Source: CALAMC01 sp964459465
Lineage (GTDB): Bacteria > Zixibacteria > MSB-5A5 > GN15 > PGXB01
Reading direction: 5' to 3'
DNA length: 64,000 bases
Assembly: GCA_964459465.1 (NCBI GenBank)
Contig: CAYWLR010000001.1
Location: 186,001-250,000 of the forward strand
The position numbers were made by a program, and so were the translations under genes. Under the pieces are notes generated by a model, which was not told the origin of the DNA, did not search any database, and saw nothing but the letters and a program-made list of their open reading frames with translations. Positions 9,279 to 18,487 of the stretch are shown here, in pieces (position 1 is the first letter of the stretch; each line of letters starts with the position of its first letter).

Positions 9279-10669
9279 CGGCAAAAGAGAGAGTCAAAGG
9301 AAGAAAGATCGGTATCGTGGGAATGGCCCGTTCGGGGATGGCGGCCGCCCGTTTGATTCGCAACCTCGGCGGGACGCCGTTCGTGACCGACGCCAAGACG
9401 GCCGAGCAACTGACGCAGGAAATCGCCGACCTCAAGGCGCTGCGTATCGACCATGAGTTCGGCGGCCACACCGACCGGGTTCTGGAATCGGATTTTGTCA
9501 TAATATCTCCCGGAGTTCCGCTGACCGCTCCGATAGTACAAAAGATCCAGCAGGCGGGGATTCCGATATTCTCGGAAATCGAACTGGCCTCATGGTACTG
9601 CCGGGCTCCAATTGTGGCCATCACCGGCAGCAACGGTAAAACGACGACGACGACGCTGGTCGGGGAAATATTGGGCGCCGCCGGGTTGGCGGCGGTTGTC
9701 TGCGGCAATATCGGTTATCCGTTCTCCGATGCCGTGATTAATATCCCCGAAAACGGCGTGGCGGTGCTCGAAGTTTCCAGCTTTCAGCTGGAGTTGATCG
9801 AGGAATTCCGTCCGCATATCGCCATGATTTTAAATCTGACGCCGGATCATCTGGACCGCTACGAGGATTTCGCGGGGTACTGCAAGGCCAAGTATCGTAT
9901 CGCCGAAAACATGCAGGACAATGACTGGCTTATTTTGAACGCCGATGACCATGTGATCAGTCAAAACGGCATAAAGACCAAAGCTCAAAAGATACACTTT
10001 TCGATAACCCGCACTCTGCCGGCCGGGGTCTTTCAGAGGGGAGAGACACTGGTCGGCAGTGTGGGCAATGATAAGACGCCCATAATTGACGTCAAGGATA
10101 TTCGCATCCCCGGACCGCATAACCTCCAGAACGCGGCGGCCGCGGCACTGGCGGCACTTCTACTGGGAGTTGAGCCACAGGTTATTGCCGAAACTTTGCG
10201 CACCTTCCCCGGAGTCGAGCACCGCATGGAGGCGGTCGATACGATCGCGGGAATTCGATTCATCAACGATTCCAAAGCGACCAATGTCGATTCCGTCTGT
10301 TATGCTCTGCGTTCGGTGGACGCGCCGGTGGTGCTCATCGCCGGGGGCCGCGAGAAGGGGGGCAGTTACGCCCCGATCATCGACGTCGGCAAGGGCAAGA
10401 TAAAGGAAATCGTACTAATCGGCGAGGGTCGCGAAAATATGTTCGAGGCACTGGGCAAGTCTTTTCCGGTGCAATTCGCATCGAGCATGGAGGAAGCGGT
10501 GACGACGGCATTCGGGGCCGCCTCACCGGGCGAAATCGTCATGCTCTCTCCGGCCTGTGCCAGTTTCGACATGTTTCGCAATTATGAGCACCGCGGCGAA
10601 ATATTCAAGAAGGCCGTGGCCAAATTGAAGACCGAAAAACCCGATATGGCGGAGAACTCGACTCGGTAA
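9275..10669 (+). CDS. murD: UDP-MurNAc-L-alanine:D-glutamate ligase MurD
   Basis: MurD adds D-glutamate to UDP-MurNAc-L-Ala. The N-terminal Rossmann part (KIGIVGMARSGMAAARLI), SPGVPL, the ATP loop GSNGKTTTTT, LNLTPDHLDRY, HRME and FINDSKATN motifs are all present. It starts with ATG in an ATGA overlap with mraY. The length of 464 residues is typical. Confidence 0.96.
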   Translation: MTAKERVKGRKIGIVGMARSGMAAARLIRNLGGTPFVTDAKTAEQLTQEIADLKALRIDHEFGGHTDRVLESDFVIISPGVPLTAPIVQKIQQAGIPIFSEIELASWYCRAPIVAITGSNGKTTTTTLVGEILGAAGLAAVVCGNIGYPFSDAVINIPENGVAVLEVSSFQLELIEEFRPHIAMILNLTPDHLDRYEDFAGYCKAKYRIAENMQDNDWLILNADDHVISQNGIKTKAQKIHFSITRTLPAGVFQRGETLVGSVGNDKTPIIDVKDIRIPGPHNLQNAAAAALAALLLGVEPQVIAETLRTFPGVEHRMEAVDTIAGIRFINDSKATNVDSVCYALRSVDAPVVLIAGGREKGGSYAPIIDVGKGKIKEIVLIGEGRENMFEALGKSFPVQFASSMEEAVTTAFGAASPGEIVMLSPACASFDMFRNYEHRGEIFKKAVAKLKTEKPDMAENSTR

Positions 10670-10676
10670 AACCGTT

Positions 10677-11756
10677 ATGGATCGCAAATTACTATACAGC
10701 GCCGCCGGGCTGGTCCTGATCGGAATGGTGATGGTGTATTCATCGTCATGCATCATGGCCGAGAGCCGTTTCGGGTCGCAGTTTTATTTCGTGAAGCGGC
10801 AGGTGATGTGGCTTATTATGGCCCTTGTTGTCGGCTGGGGCATCTATCGTCTCGATCTGAAGAAATTGTCGGTGTATTCGGTCCCGGCGGTAATGGTCAT
10901 GCTGGCGCTTCTGGCCCTGGTTTTCATCATGCCCGCCCGCAACGGGTCGCATCGCTGGATTTTTATCGGGCCGTTTTCGCTGCAGCCCTCGGAAATTTTC
11001 AAGTTGATAGTGCTGTACTATCTGGCTTTTTCCCTGTCGCAGAAAAAAAGAGATATAACCGATTTCAAGCAGATAATGTATCCCTATGCCCCGCTGATCG
11101 GCGGGGGATTGGCATTAATAATATTCGAACCGGGTCTGGGTTCGGCGTTGACCATCGGTTTGTCCATCCTCGTCGTTTTTTTCCTGGCCGGGATGCGCCT
11201 GTTGCACCTGGCGGCGTTGACGGTTCCGCTGACGTCGATGGTGACCTTTCTGGTTTTCGTGGTCGGTTACAAGAAGGCTCGGGTTATGGATTATCTGGCT
11301 GCGGTTCAGGACCCGCTGGCCGGGAGCTATCAGGTCAAACAGGCGGTATTGACGCTCGGTGCCGGGCAGATATTCGGTGCCGGGGTAGCCGACGGTCGCC
11401 AGAAATTATTCTTTCTGCCGTACCCTCACACCGATTTCATTTTTGCGACCATCGGCGAGGAACTGGGTTTTATCGGTCTGATGGCAATACTGACGCTATT
11501 CTATATAATAATCTGGCGGGGCTGGAAGATAACCATGTACCAGCCGGATCGTTTCGGTTATCTTCTGGGAGCAGGGATCACCGCGACCATATTCATTGCG
11601 GTCATAATAAATGTCGGGGTGGTGACGTCGCTGCTTCCCACGACCGGTATTCCTCTGCCGTTTTTATCGTACGGGGGCACGTCACTTCTGGTCTCCATCG
11701 CGTCCGTGGCGGTATTGCTCAACCTGTCGCGCCGCAAGGGGGTGCGGGTGCGATGA
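10677..11756 (+). CDS. ftsW: Septal peptidoglycan polymerase FtsW (SEDS family)
   Basis: FtsW is a SEDS-family glycosyltransferase that polymerises septal glycan together with FtsI. The 359-residue protein has about ten membrane segments and family motifs such as the conserved loop NGSHRWIFIGPFSLQPSE and LPFLSYGGTSLL near the end. It lies between murD and murG, the classical FtsW place, which separates it from RodA. The stop overlaps the murG start. Confidence 0.95.
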   Translation: MDRKLLYSAAGLVLIGMVMVYSSSCIMAESRFGSQFYFVKRQVMWLIMALVVGWGIYRLDLKKLSVYSVPAVMVMLALLALVFIMPARNGSHRWIFIGPFSLQPSEIFKLIVLYYLAFSLSQKKRDITDFKQIMYPYAPLIGGGLALIIFEPGLGSALTIGLSILVVFFLAGMRLLHLAALTVPLTSMVTFLVFVVGYKKARVMDYLAAVQDPLAGSYQVKQAVLTLGAGQIFGAGVADGRQKLFFLPYPHTDFIFATIGEELGFIGLMAILTLFYIIIWRGWKITMYQPDRFGYLLGAGITATIFIAVIINVGVVTSLLPTTGIPLPFLSYGGTSLLVSIASVAVLLNLSRRKGVRVR

Positions 11757-12877
11757 AAACATTCAAGGCCATTTTTGCGGGGGGCGGTACCGGGGGACAC
11801 CTGTTTCCGGCCCTGACCATCGCTTCGGCCCTGAAGGAAAGACTGGAGCCGGAATATAAAACGGAATTCAAATTTGTCGGGACCAAACGCGGCCTTGAGT
11901 ATCGTATGAAAGAAACTCTGGGTTACCCGCTCATAGTATTGAGCGTGCGCGGATTCATGCGTTCGGCCATACTCTCGAACATAGTTTTTCCGTTCGTGCT
12001 GTTCTGGGCGTATGTTCGGTCGATTTTCATCCTGCGGCGTTTCGACCCCGACATCGTCATCGGCACCGGCGGATATGTCATGGGGCCGGTGCTCATGGCG
12101 GCCATTACGCTGAATATGACACGGGTCATACAGGAGCAAAATTCCTATCCGGGGGTAACGACCCGGACGCTGGCCAAAAAGGTTTTCAAAGTGTTTCTGG
12201 GGTTTGCCGACGCCAAAAAATATCTGCCCGATTGCGATACGATGGTGACCGGCAATCCGATTCGCCGGAGCATCGGGCGGGCCGACCGCACGGAAGCGAT
12301 GGTGTATTTTGGTTTGGATGAAAATAAAAAGACAATACTCGTCCTCGGCGGCAGTCAGGGAGCGTTAAGCATCAATCAAAATGTATTGCGCCATCTGGAT
12401 GATTTAGGGGATGGCATTCAGCTGGTCTGGCAAACAGGGGAGAGGGCTTACACGGAGGTGACCGCGCAGGCGGGCGGCAGGGTCTCCGGCCGCGCCCTTT
12501 TCGCCTTTACCGACAAAATCGAGCTCGCCTACGCCGCCGCGGACCTGGTAATAGCGCGGTCCGGGGCCCTGACCCTGGCCGAAATCGAAGCCGCCGGTCT
12601 TCCGGCCATATTGATCCCGTTTCCCTACGCGACGGCCGACCATCAGCGCAAGAATGCGCAGTCATTTGTCGCGGCCGGGGCGGCGGTACTGGTCGATGAT
12701 GATCAACTGGGGGAGGTAAGTCTTCCGGCCATGGCCCGGGGGATTCTGGACTCGGATAAACTGGAGGCCATGAAAAATTGTGTGCGCATAATGCAGCAGG
12801 AACGCTCGAAACCGGCGGCGGACGTAATCGTCGATTACATCCTGCAATTGACCGGCGTGACAAAGGAGACAGTGTGA
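11753..12877 (+). CDS. murG: Undecaprenyl-PP-MurNAc-pentapeptide GlcNAc transferase MurG
   Basis: MurG adds GlcNAc to lipid I to form lipid II at the inner membrane face. The first glycine loop FAGGGTGGHLFPA, the second loop LVLGGSQGALSIN and the UDP-GlcNAc pocket RSGALTLAEIEAAG are clear. The start is ATG at 11753 in an ATGA overlap with ftsW; the open frame continues far upstream through ftsW, but that part is out-of-frame shadow. The product is 374 residues. The murC start overlaps its stop. Confidence 0.96.
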   Translation: MKTFKAIFAGGGTGGHLFPALTIASALKERLEPEYKTEFKFVGTKRGLEYRMKETLGYPLIVLSVRGFMRSAILSNIVFPFVLFWAYVRSIFILRRFDPDIVIGTGGYVMGPVLMAAITLNMTRVIQEQNSYPGVTTRTLAKKVFKVFLGFADAKKYLPDCDTMVTGNPIRRSIGRADRTEAMVYFGLDENKKTILVLGGSQGALSINQNVLRHLDDLGDGIQLVWQTGERAYTEVTAQAGGRVSGRALFAFTDKIELAYAAADLVIARSGALTLAEIEAAGLPAILIPFPYATADHQRKNAQSFVAAGAAVLVDDDQLGEVSLPAMARGILDSDKLEAMKNCVRIMQQERSKPAADVIVDYILQLTGVTKETV

Positions 12878-14295
12878 TACATGAAACGGCAACCGTCCCA
12901 AAATTCGAGAACGACACGGTGATATTTGGAAGATACAAGAGACTCCATCTGGTTGGGGTTGGTGGAGCGGGGATGTCCGGCATGGCCGAGATTCTGAATA
13001 ATCTCGGCTATGCCGTGACCGGCTCGGATAATTCGCCCAGCGAAATTACCGAGCACCTCGAAGAGCTTGGCATTACGGTACATAAAGGCCACGCGGGGGC
13101 CAATCTGGGGGAGGCCGACGTCGTTGTCATTTCGTCGGCGGTTTCCGAGGATAATCCCGAAGTGGTCGAGGCGAACCGGCGCGGGATTCCGATTATCAAA
13201 CGGGCGGAAATGCTCGGAGAGTTGATGCGTCTCAAGTTTTCCATCGGTATCGCCGGAACGCACGGCAAAACGACGACGACCAGCATGATCGGCAAAATCC
13301 TGACCGACGCCAATCTGGACCCGACCGTCATTGTCGGGGGCGTGGTTATGGGTAAGGGGACCGGGGCTTCATTGGGTAAAGGTCAGTACATGGTGGCCGA
13401 GGCCGATGAGTACGACCGGTCGTTTTTGAAGATGTTCCCCTCGGTCGCGGTCGTATTGAATATCGAGCCCGATCATCTGGAGTGTTATGACAATCTGGCA
13501 CATCTGGAAAACTCGTTTCTGGAATACATGAATCGGACACCGTTCTACGGTGAAGTGGTTTTTTGCGCCGACGACCCGGCTCTGACGCGCCTGGCGCCGC
13601 ATATCAAGCGTTCGAAGGCAACATTCGGGTTGAATGAAAGCTCCGACTATCGTGCCGTTGACATCACTTCCGGTCAGGGCCGATCGCATTTCGGAGTCAT
13701 GAATAAAGGAGAGATGCTCGGTTATCTCGATATTCGTGTCCCGGGCCGCCACAACGTTCTTAACGCTCTGGCGGCGACGGCGACGGCGATAGAGCTTGAA
13801 ATCCCTTTTGAAACCGTAGCCGATTCGCTGCGTGAATTCGGCGGGGTGGTGCGGCGGTTTGAGATCAAGGGCATGGTCGATGATATCATGGTTGTTGACG
13901 ACTACGCCCATCACCCGACCGAACTCAAGGCCACATTGAGTACGGCCAAAGACTATTATGACCGCCGGGTGATTGCCGTCTTTCAGCCGCACCTGTTCAG
14001 TCGCACCAGGCAGTTTTACCGGGAATTCGCCGAGGCCCTGCAACTGGCCGACCTGGCCTTTGTCGTGGATATATACCCGGCCCGCGAAAAACCGCTGCCC
14101 GGTGTCACTTCAAAGATGATAGTCGACTGGGCCGAAGAGAAGAAGATGAAAAAAATCGGTTACCTCGGAGCCTGGGAAAAGGCCGTCGATAAAATCGTCG
14201 GGCTGGCCGGGCCGGGCGACATGATAATCAATATCGGCGCGGGGAGTATTTATCGCATCAATCCGATAATTTTGCAGAAGTTAAAAGAGAAATGA
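12874..14295 (+). CDS. murC: UDP-MurNAc:L-alanine ligase MurC
   Basis: MurC adds L-alanine, the first peptide residue, to UDP-MurNAc. Motifs are LVGVGGAGMSGMAEIL (NAD-like fold at the N terminus), SSAVSEDNPEV, the ATP loop GTHGKTTTTS, EADEYDRSFL and DDYAHHPTE. The GTG at 12874 is chosen because AAGGAG lies five bases upstream at 12863-12868 and it overlaps the murG stop; the frame opens earlier but inside murG. The product has 473 residues. In many clusters murB follows murC; here ftsQ follows at once. Confidence 0.95.
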   Translation: MIHETATVPKFENDTVIFGRYKRLHLVGVGGAGMSGMAEILNNLGYAVTGSDNSPSEITEHLEELGITVHKGHAGANLGEADVVVISSAVSEDNPEVVEANRRGIPIIKRAEMLGELMRLKFSIGIAGTHGKTTTTSMIGKILTDANLDPTVIVGGVVMGKGTGASLGKGQYMVAEADEYDRSFLKMFPSVAVVLNIEPDHLECYDNLAHLENSFLEYMNRTPFYGEVVFCADDPALTRLAPHIKRSKATFGLNESSDYRAVDITSGQGRSHFGVMNKGEMLGYLDIRVPGRHNVLNALAATATAIELEIPFETVADSLREFGGVVRRFEIKGMVDDIMVVDDYAHHPTELKATLSTAKDYYDRRVIAVFQPHLFSRTRQFYREFAEALQLADLAFVVDIYPAREKPLPGVTSKMIVDWAEEKKMKKIGYLGAWEKAVDKIVGLAGPGDMIINIGAGSIYRINPIILQKLKEK

Positions 14296-15008
14296 ATTTC
14301 AGGGTAAGAAAACCATTTGTGTACCTGATGCTGGCCACGGTCCTGATGGGTGGGGCGGTGGCGGCCGGGCGATATATGGACGCTTTCAAATTGAAGGAAG
14401 TGTATATCACGCCGGCCAAACTTTATACCAATGAAAAAGTATTAAAACATGAAATCGGGATGAATATGCTGACCCTGCCGCTGGACAGGATTACGGAGAA
14501 AATACTGACCGAGGCCGACGTGTACCGGGTCGATGTCGGCTTCAAATTGCCGGGAACGCTGAAAATTCAACTGAACAATGTCACGCCGCTGGCGTTGTTG
14601 CTGGCCCGTGACGGCCGGACGCTGTACTGCCTTGATAATAACGGGGTCGTCTATAAACACGATTATGAAACGTATGGCCTCGATTATCCCATTATTACGG
14701 GTCTTAACGATTATAAATTACACGGTCGTCTGCGGGATACGAGGGTTGCGCCGCTTCTGGAGCAATTGACTAAGGTGCAAAAAACCGATATGGATTCATA
14801 CCTGGCGGTATCGACCATCGACCTGTCCGACGAGGATAAAGTGATTCTGTATATCGAGGGCCTGCCGTTTATGGTATTGACCGATGCGGGATCGTTGCAT
14901 AAGAGTCTGACCAAACTCAAGATATTTATGATGGGTCACAATCATGACCTGACGAAGATAAAGCAACTGGATTTACGGACGGACGGTTTAATCATAGCGG
15001 TGAATTAA
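14292..15008 (+). CDS. ftsQ: FtsQ-like cell division protein
   Basis: This 238-residue protein has a short cytoplasmic start, one membrane segment (about residues 9-25) and a periplasmic part that begins with a POTRA-like stretch (KLKEVYITPAKLYTNEKVLK) and continues with the FtsQ/DivIB-like beta domain (LAVSTIDLSDEDKVILYIEG). It lies between murC and ftsA, the standard ftsQ place. FtsQ recruits FtsL and FtsB to the septum. Sequence conservation is weak in this family, so position and topology carry the call. Confidence 0.85.
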   Translation: MNFRVRKPFVYLMLATVLMGGAVAAGRYMDAFKLKEVYITPAKLYTNEKVLKHEIGMNMLTLPLDRITEKILTEADVYRVDVGFKLPGTLKIQLNNVTPLALLLARDGRTLYCLDNNGVVYKHDYETYGLDYPIITGLNDYKLHGRLRDTRVAPLLEQLTKVQKTDMDSYLAVSTIDLSDEDKVILYIEGLPFMVLTDAGSLHKSLTKLKIFMMGHNHDLTKIKQLDLRTDGLIIAVN

Positions 15009-15009
15009 T

Positions 15010-16233
15010 ATGTCGGAAACGAGAATTATAACGGGCATAGACATCGGGACGACGACCATCAGGACGTTGATCGCCGAGAGCGATGATCGGGGTGACCCGG
15101 TATTCATCGGCATCGGCACGGCTCCCGCGGCGGGACTGCGGCGCGGGGTCGTGGTCAGCATGGAAAGAACGGTAGAGGCCATCTCCAAAGCGGTGCAGGA
15201 CGCCGAACTCATGGCCCAGATGAACATCGACTCGGCCGTTGCGGGCATCACCGGCGACCATATCAAATCGATCAACAGCCAGGGGGTCATCGCTATTTCG
15301 CGGACCGATAATGAAATCGGCGAGAAGGACGTCACCAAAGCCATCGAGGCGGCCAGCGCCGTCCCCATTCCCAACGACCGGGAGATAATTCACGTCCTGC
15401 CGCAGATATATACCATCGACGAACAGTCGGGCATCAAGAATCCGGTCGGTATGACCGGCGTCCGGCTGGAAGTGGAAGTGCATATCGTCACGGCGGCGGT
15501 CACATCGGCCCGAAACGTGTATCGGTCCATCGAGCGCTGTGAAATAGCCGTGGATCATCTGGTGCAGCAATCACTGGCTTCGGCCTACGCCAATATCAGC
15601 GCCGAGGAAGAAGACATGGGGGTGGCCCTGATCGACATCGGCGGCGACCTGACCGATGTGGCCGTCTTTTTCGACGGTTCAGTGCGTCACACGGCGGTCG
15701 TGCCGCTGGGCGGGCGCAATGTCACCAATGACATTACCATCGGGCTACGGACGTCGCTGGAGCAGGCGGAGAGTCTCAAGAACATGTATGGTTCGGCGTT
15801 GACGTCGCTGGTTGACGCCGAGGAGATGATGGAAGTGCCCACGGCCGTTGGGCGCGAGCCGAGACAGATTTCGCGCAATGTGCTGGCCTCGATTATAGAA
15901 CCGCGGATGGAGGAAATTCTGTCGCTGGCTCAACGCGAGATTAAAAAGGCGGGTGCGATTGACCCGCTGGCGGCGGGAGCGGTTTTGACCGGGGGCGGAG
16001 CCCGTCTTCCGGGAGTGGTCGAGCTGGCCGAACAAATACTCGATATGCCGGTTAAAATCGGCCGCTCGTCCGGCATCGAGGGCCTTCCGGAAAACCTGCG
16101 GACTCCGGATTATGCTACTGTCATCGGGCTGGTACTCTATGGTCATCGCCACGGCACCGGCAAGACGGTGGCCAAAGGCGGCCTTAAGGGACTGATAAAG
16201 AAAATGGAAAACTGGATTTCGAAGAATTTTTAA
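15010..16233 (+). CDS. ftsA: Cell division actin homologue FtsA
   Basis: FtsA is an actin-fold ATPase that tethers FtsZ to the membrane. Phosphate loops GIDIGTTTIRTLI at the N terminus and LIDIGGDLTDVAVF in the middle, and LTGGGARLPGV in the C-terminal half, mark the actin fold. The last residues (LKGLIKKMENWISKNF) form the expected amphipathic membrane-binding helix. It starts one base after the ftsQ stop and is followed by ftsZ after 17 bases. Confidence 0.95.
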   Translation: MSETRIITGIDIGTTTIRTLIAESDDRGDPVFIGIGTAPAAGLRRGVVVSMERTVEAISKAVQDAELMAQMNIDSAVAGITGDHIKSINSQGVIAISRTDNEIGEKDVTKAIEAASAVPIPNDREIIHVLPQIYTIDEQSGIKNPVGMTGVRLEVEVHIVTAAVTSARNVYRSIERCEIAVDHLVQQSLASAYANISAEEEDMGVALIDIGGDLTDVAVFFDGSVRHTAVVPLGGRNVTNDITIGLRTSLEQAESLKNMYGSALTSLVDAEEMMEVPTAVGREPRQISRNVLASIIEPRMEEILSLAQREIKKAGAIDPLAAGAVLTGGGARLPGVVELAEQILDMPVKIGRSSGIEGLPENLRTPDYATVIGLVLYGHRHGTGKTVAKGGLKGLIKKMENWISKNF

Positions 16234-16250
16234 TATCATGGAGGATACCA

Positions 16251-17432
16251 ATGGAAGAAGGAAACATCAGATTCACGTTTGACGATGATCTGAACAATTA
16301 CGCTCGCATCAAAGTTGTGGGCGTGGGGGGCGCCGGCGGCAACGCCGTCAACAGGATGATCGAAGCCGGACTTTTGGGTGTGGAATTCGTGGCCATCAAC
16401 ACCGACGCCCAGGTGCTGGAAACCAACCGGGCCAGTAAAAAGATTCAAATCGGAAAGCGCCTGACCAAAGGGTTGGGGGCCGGGGCTAATCCCGACATCG
16501 GTCGCCGGGCGGTCGAGGAGGACCGGGATGAGATTTGTGAAGTATTAAGCGGGGCCGATATGGTTTTTATCGCTGCCGGGATGGGCGGCGGGACGGGAAC
16601 CGGGGCGGCTCCGGTCGTGGCCGAAATCGCCCGCCAACAGGGTGCCCTGACGGTCGCCATTGTCACTCGACCCTTTACTTTTGAAGGACAGCGGCGTCTT
16701 GATAAGGCGGAAAAAGGTCTCAAAGAGCTGCAGGAAAAGGCGGATACGCTAATCAGTATCGCCAATGACCGTCTCATCGAAATCGTCGATGAGAAGACCA
16801 CCCTGACCAACGCCTTCATGTTCGCCGACGAGGTGTTGCACCAGGCCACCAAAGGTATAAGCGATTTGATAACTATACCCGGCTTGATCAACTGCGATTT
16901 TGCCGACGTGCGCACCGTCATGATGGAGCGCGGCGAGGCGCTGATGTGCACCGGTTACGGTGAAGGCGAGGGCCGGGCGGAGAAGGCCGCCGGTGAAGCG
17001 ATTTCATCGCCATTACTCGAAAACGTTTCGATATCCGGGGCCAAAGGTGTGTTGATAAACGTCACCGGCGGGGAAGACATGACGCTTTTTGACGTGAACA
17101 AGGCGACGTCGATTATCTATCAGGCGGCCGGGGCGGAAGCCAATATCATTTTCGGCGCCGTGATCGACCCGCAAATGAAAGATAAAATGCGCGTGACGGT
17201 TATCGCGACCGGCTTCGGTTCGGTGGTGGAGAGGTTGGCGGAGAAGGAAGAGGAAGCCGAGATTATCGCCCGCAGCCAGCCGGGCAAAGTTATGTCGCTG
17301 TTTCCGGATGAATCCCATTTCCCGGTGCGTAAAGTCGCCGGAGGCAACAACGGCGGCCGGAGCCGTATGCCCGCCTTCGACGATGATAACAGACAAATAC
17401 CCGCTTATATCCGGCGGTTAGAAGACAACTAA
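16251..17432 (+). CDS. ftsZ: Cell division tubulin homologue FtsZ
   Basis: FtsZ polymerises with GTP into the division ring. The N-terminal GVGGAGGNAVNRM, the tubulin signature GMGGGTGTGAAPVV, TRPFTFEGQRR and NDRLIE segments are canonical. The C-terminal peptide IPAYIRRLED matches the conserved tail that binds FtsA. A strong GGAGG precedes the ATG at 16251. The 393-residue length is typical. It ends the division cluster; a 13-bp hairpin at 17460-17490 follows. Confidence 0.98.
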   Translation: MEEGNIRFTFDDDLNNYARIKVVGVGGAGGNAVNRMIEAGLLGVEFVAINTDAQVLETNRASKKIQIGKRLTKGLGAGANPDIGRRAVEEDRDEICEVLSGADMVFIAAGMGGGTGTGAAPVVAEIARQQGALTVAIVTRPFTFEGQRRLDKAEKGLKELQEKADTLISIANDRLIEIVDEKTTLTNAFMFADEVLHQATKGISDLITIPGLINCDFADVRTVMMERGEALMCTGYGEGEGRAEKAAGEAISSPLLENVSISGAKGVLINVTGGEDMTLFDVNKATSIIYQAAGAEANIIFGAVIDPQMKDKMRVTVIATGFGSVVERLAEKEEEAEIIARSQPGKVMSLFPDESHFPVRKVAGGNNGGRSRMPAFDDDNRQIPAYIRRLEDN

Positions 17433-17459
17433 GGATCTTCCCACTTGGTTCCTCCACAA

Positions 17460-17490
17460 GGCCGTCGGTCGAGCTAATCGACCGGCGGCC
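17460..17490 (+). terminator. Strong hairpin after ftsZ, no T tract
   Basis: A 13-bp stem (17460-17472 with 17478-17490, one G-T pair) encloses a 5-base loop. No run of T follows, so it may slow or protect the transcript end rather than act as a classical intrinsic terminator. Confidence 0.5.
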
Positions 17491-17552
17491 AAATCAATCG
17501 ATACAGTATTGGCCGGTTCCGGCATTTTCATGGAAAAGGCGCGTTCGAATTT

Positions 17553-17577
17553 GTCCATGCGGTTGCCGCATATGGAC
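17553..17577 (+). promoter_or_regulatory. Hairpin in the leader of the flagellin-like gene
   Basis: GTCCATGCGG (17553-17562) pairs with 17566-17577 across a 3-base loop, with a 2-base bulge. A smaller GCCGG/CCGGC dyad lies at 17512-17523. Both fall between ftsZ and the flagellin-like gene and could act in the mRNA leader. No sigma-28 promoter was recognised here. Confidence 0.4.
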
Positions 17578-17652
17578 TTAATAATCGCAGACCGGGGGCA
17601 TGGAGTTTGCGATGGATGCCGGTGATAGTTGCCTTTTTTACAGGAGAATGTC

Positions 17653-18414
17653 ATGTTAACTCAAAGCGCCCTGGGCATTAATATTCTTAGCGGGATCAAC
17701 AGGGCCATGGACGGCGTCTTTCGTTCATTGGAAAAACTTTCTTCCGGTTTGAGAATTAACCGCGCCTCGGATGACCCCGCCGGACTGGTGATTTCCGAGC
17801 AAATGCGCTCGCGAATCGCTTCGCTCAATCAGGAAATCGAAAATATCAGCCATAGCATGTTCAAGTACAGTACGGCCGATTCGGCGGCTCTGGAATTGCG
17901 CCATGCTTTAACCGATATGAGGACCTATGCCCTGGAAGCGGCCGGGGCGGGGTATGCCGATGAAAGCACTTATGCGGCCTGGCAGGGGGCGGTGGACGGC
18001 CTGGTGTCGTCGTACAATTTCATCGTCGATAGTACATCATTCGGCACCCAGAAGCTTCTCGACGGTTCCGCCGGAAGCGTGGCGAATGTAGCCAAACTGG
18101 AACAAATCGACGTTTCTTCGTCGGAAGCGGCGGCGCAGGCGGTTGAAACTATAGACAGCCAGATAGCGGCGCTGGACCAAAAGCTGGTGGCCATCGGCGC
18201 GCGTCAGCACGGTGATTTTGAAAGCCGCCGCAACAGCCTGCGCATTGAAATGGAAAATCTGACGGCCGCCGAGTCGAGTATCCGCGATACCGACTATGTG
18301 GCCGAGTATTCGAATTTGATCAGGAACAAATTGGTGGTGCAGATGGGCCTATCGCTTCTGGCTCATTCGCATATCACCAGCCGATCGGTGCTGAATTTAA
18401 TCGGGAATGATTAA
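17653..18414 (+). CDS. Short flagellin-like protein
   Basis: The protein has only 253 residues and consists almost entirely of the conserved flagellin ends. The N-terminal D0/D1 part is clear (LEKLSSGLRINRASDDPAGL then VISEQMRSRI), as is a C-terminal D1 part (SIRDTDYVAEYSNLIRNKL). The variable central domains are nearly absent. The extreme C terminus (LAHSHITSRSVLNLIGND) departs from the usual LAQANQ...VLSLL form. The ATG at 17653 is chosen because CAGGAG lies seven bases upstream. No other flagellar gene is nearby, and its place 220 bp behind ftsZ is unusual. It could be a true filament protein of minimal size or a flagellin-related hook-associated or structural protein. Confidence 0.85.
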   Translation: MLTQSALGINILSGINRAMDGVFRSLEKLSSGLRINRASDDPAGLVISEQMRSRIASLNQEIENISHSMFKYSTADSAALELRHALTDMRTYALEAAGAGYADESTYAAWQGAVDGLVSSYNFIVDSTSFGTQKLLDGSAGSVANVAKLEQIDVSSSEAAAQAVETIDSQIAALDQKLVAIGARQHGDFESRRNSLRIEMENLTAAESSIRDTDYVAEYSNLIRNKLVVQMGLSLLAHSHITSRSVLNLIGND

Positions 18415-18427
18415 TGGCCCGAAAATC

Positions 18428-18458
18428 GAAGGGTCGTTCTTTGACGGAACGACCCTTC
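18428..18458. terminator. Perfect 12-bp hairpin between convergent genes
   Basis: GAAGGGTCGTTC (18428-18439) and its exact complement (18447-18458) enclose a 7-base loop. It sits between the plus-strand flagellin-like gene and the end of the minus-strand dockerin gene, so it may serve both. The T-run on either side is weak. Confidence 0.7.
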
Positions 18459-18487
18459 GTATTATCTGAATTCGATGTATTCCGGCA

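Noticed and set aside
10748..11752. Long open frame running in front of murG over most of ftsW
   Set aside because: It is out of frame with the clear FtsW product, is rich in Gly/Arg/His low-quality sequence, and merges with murG only because no stop intervenes; the real murG start is the ATGA at 11753.
17508..17525. Sigma-54 promoter upstream of the flagellin-like gene
   Set aside because: The GG to GC spacing is nine bases, not ten, and the match is the GCCGG/CCGGC dyad.
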